From Desulfopila inferna (GTDB taxonomy: Bacteria; Desulfobacterota; Desulfobulbia; Desulfobulbales; Desulfocapsaceae): DNA of 64,000 nt. How positions within the stretch are numbered: the stretch's first letter is position 1; each line of letters begins with the position of its first letter. Position numbers and translations under genes: made by a program. Under the pieces are notes generated by a model. The model worked only from the letters and a program-made list of their open reading frames with translations. It was not told the DNA's origin and made no database searches. The stretch lies in the NCBI RefSeq assembly GCF_016919005.1, contig NZ_JAFFQE010000001.1:310001-374000 (forward strand), in the 5' to 3' direction. Below are positions 62,945 to 64,000 of this stretch, piece after piece.

Positions 62945-62965
62945 TTATACAAACTTAAAAAAGCC

Positions 62966-64000
62966 ATGAAAAAGAAACTTGCTACCTTGTTCGCCCTCTT
63001 AGCTCTTTCTCCTCTCCTGACCCAATGTGCTACCCAGGATGATGTCAGCAAACTGAATTACCAACTGCGAGTCGTTAACAAGAAGTTGGAGGACATGAAG
63101 ATGGGAACCGTCGGTCAGATGCAGCAGAGGCAGGCCTCCTCTTCCAGTCGAATTGACGAGCTGCGCCAGGAGATACTGGTTCTGCGCGGACAGCTGGATG
63201 AAATGGCGCACTACAACCGACAACTGACGGAGCAGAATAAGGAGCTTGATCTATCGTTGCAGCAGTATGCCGAAACAATGAACACCGAGATAGAAAAAGA
63301 AATAAAGGCGTTACAGACAAACTATCAGACAAAAGAGGCCAAGCTAGACGATTTGGAGAAATCCCTGACTCAACAACAGAAAGTGCTGCAATCCATTCAG
63401 GAATCCCGCATACAGGAAGCCCGAAAAAAAGCTGAGGCTGCCGCTCTTGCCGCTGAAAAGGCCAGAGCGCGCGCCAAAGCCTCAAGTCAGGCTCTTGCAA
63501 GTAGTAATGGCCAGGAGGTGGTGTCGATTGACGCCAATAAGACAAAAACGGTTTATGGCAATTCTGCAGAGAGGAAACCCTCACCACAACCAACCGTACA
63601 ACCAGAGAAAACCGATTCCTCCGCTTCAGTGTCACCCCCTGAATCAACACCTCAAGCGACTCCTGACTCTTTAGAATCGGCCGATAAGGCGTATGCCGAT
63701 GGAGATTTTGCCAAGGCGTATGATCTCTATGAAAAATATGCCCTGGAGCATAAAACCGGTGATAAAGTCATTACAGCCAAATATATGATGGGGGAAAGTC
63801 TTTTTAATCAGGAGGAGTACGACCAGGCTATTTTGCAGTATCAAAATATTATCTCCAATCATCCATCTCATGCACGCGCCGCTTCAGCACTGTTAAAGCA
63901 GGGGATGGCTTTTGAAAAAGTATCCGATTTTGAGACGGCCAAGATAATATACAAGAAAATTGCGACTGCATATCCTTCCTCACCTGAGGCGGAGAGAGCC
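62966..64000 (+). CDS. cpoB: CpoB/YbgF-like lipoprotein with coiled coil and TPR repeats (cut by window end)
   Basis: At least 345 residues; the end lies outside the window. The N-terminus is a lipoprotein signal with a probable lipidated Cys21 (LLTQC, slightly off-consensus). A coiled coil spans about 30-185 (Q/E/K-rich, long alanine-rich stretch near 155-180). After a Pro/Ser/Thr-rich linker, TPR units begin near 235 (ADKAYADGDFAKAYDLYEKY). This layout is CpoB, which coordinates Tol with peptidoglycan synthesis. It follows tolB directly, where pal is usually found. Confidence 0.87.
   Translation, partial: MKKKLATLFALLALSPLLTQCATQDDVSKLNYQLRVVNKKLEDMKMGTVGQMQQRQASSSSRIDELRQEILVLRGQLDEMAHYNRQLTEQNKELDLSLQQYAETMNTEIEKEIKALQTNYQTKEAKLDDLEKSLTQQQKVLQSIQESRIQEARKKAEAAALAAEKARARAKASSQALASSNGQEVVSIDANKTKTVYGNSAERKPSPQPTVQPEKTDSSASVSPPESTPQATPDSLESADKAYADGDFAKAYDLYEKYALEHKTGDKVITAKYMMGESLFNQEEYDQAILQYQNIISNHPSHARAASALLKQGMAFEKVSDFETAKIIYKKIATAYPSSPEAERA

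Overview
The window reads as chromosomal DNA of a Gram-negative anaerobe of the former Deltaproteobacteria (Desulfobacterota). A relative of Desulfotalea/Desulfopila (Desulfobulbales) is my best guess. The evidence is gene content: lipid A genes (lpxB, lpxC, lpxK), a Tol operon, a complete liv branched-chain amino acid transporter, LeuC/LeuD of the short paired type, a stand-alone spore photoproduct lyase homologue and a CobU/CobT/CobS/CobC set. No rRNA, phage, CRISPR array or full insertion sequence was seen. One tRNA (His) is present.

Layout. 0-3.1 kb: cobalamin nucleotide-loop operon (cobC-cobU-cobT-cobS, minus). 3.3-7.7 kb: YcaO, EAL-HDOD protein, tsaE and a cold-shock protein. 7.9-12 kb: YejA-like solute-binding protein, then leuC/leuD. 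12-16 kb: DnaJ-like chaperone, ssb, SPL-like radical SAM enzyme and a glycosyltransferase. 16-20 kb: RNase G, LytM-type M23 protein, a small zinc protein and cutA. 20-28 kb: coaX, LD-carboxypeptidase, SH3 protein, a helicase-exonuclease fusion resembling MrfA+MrfB, a prephenate dehydratase-ACT-prephenate dehydrogenase fusion and a zinc-ribbon protein. 28-33 kb: tRNA-His, hydrolase, dCMP deaminase, thiL and a large anchored protein. 33.2-39.7 kb: an accessory segment with broken genes (amber-interrupted antiporter, frameshifted isochorismatase), nadE, a YdhR-like protein and an ECHDC3-like crotonase. 39.7-46.4 kb: comM, trmN6, queD, a UDP-sugar dehydrogenase, an Smr protein and lpxB. 46.4-51.2 kb: livF-G-M-H-K. 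51.4-53.7 kb: lpxK and lpxC. 54-59.3 kb: a ketosynthase-ACP-two CrtI-like oxidoreductases-FabG cluster. 59.6-64 kb: tolQ-R-A-B and cpoB, with no pal between tolB and cpoB.

Three structural signals are not explained by the genes. First, a dispersed ~100-150 bp repeat family (five copies) has TIR-like ends. In three copies the terminal sequence overlaps the TGA stop codon of the adjacent gene. Second, another family is built on the palindrome CCAGCTNAGCTGG. It supplies the cobU stop codon and part of the TrmN6 C-terminus. Third, the 33.2-39.7 kb segment is bounded by imperfect duplicates of one comM/anchored-protein junction. Each boundary keeps a relic of the gene found at the other boundary, so the segment interrupts an older comM-(anchored protein)-hypothetical-thiL operon.

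The best candidate for an undescribed system is the 54-59.3 kb lipid/polyene-type cluster. It combines fatty-acid elongation parts (KS, ACP, KR) with two carotenoid-desaturase-like flavoproteins.
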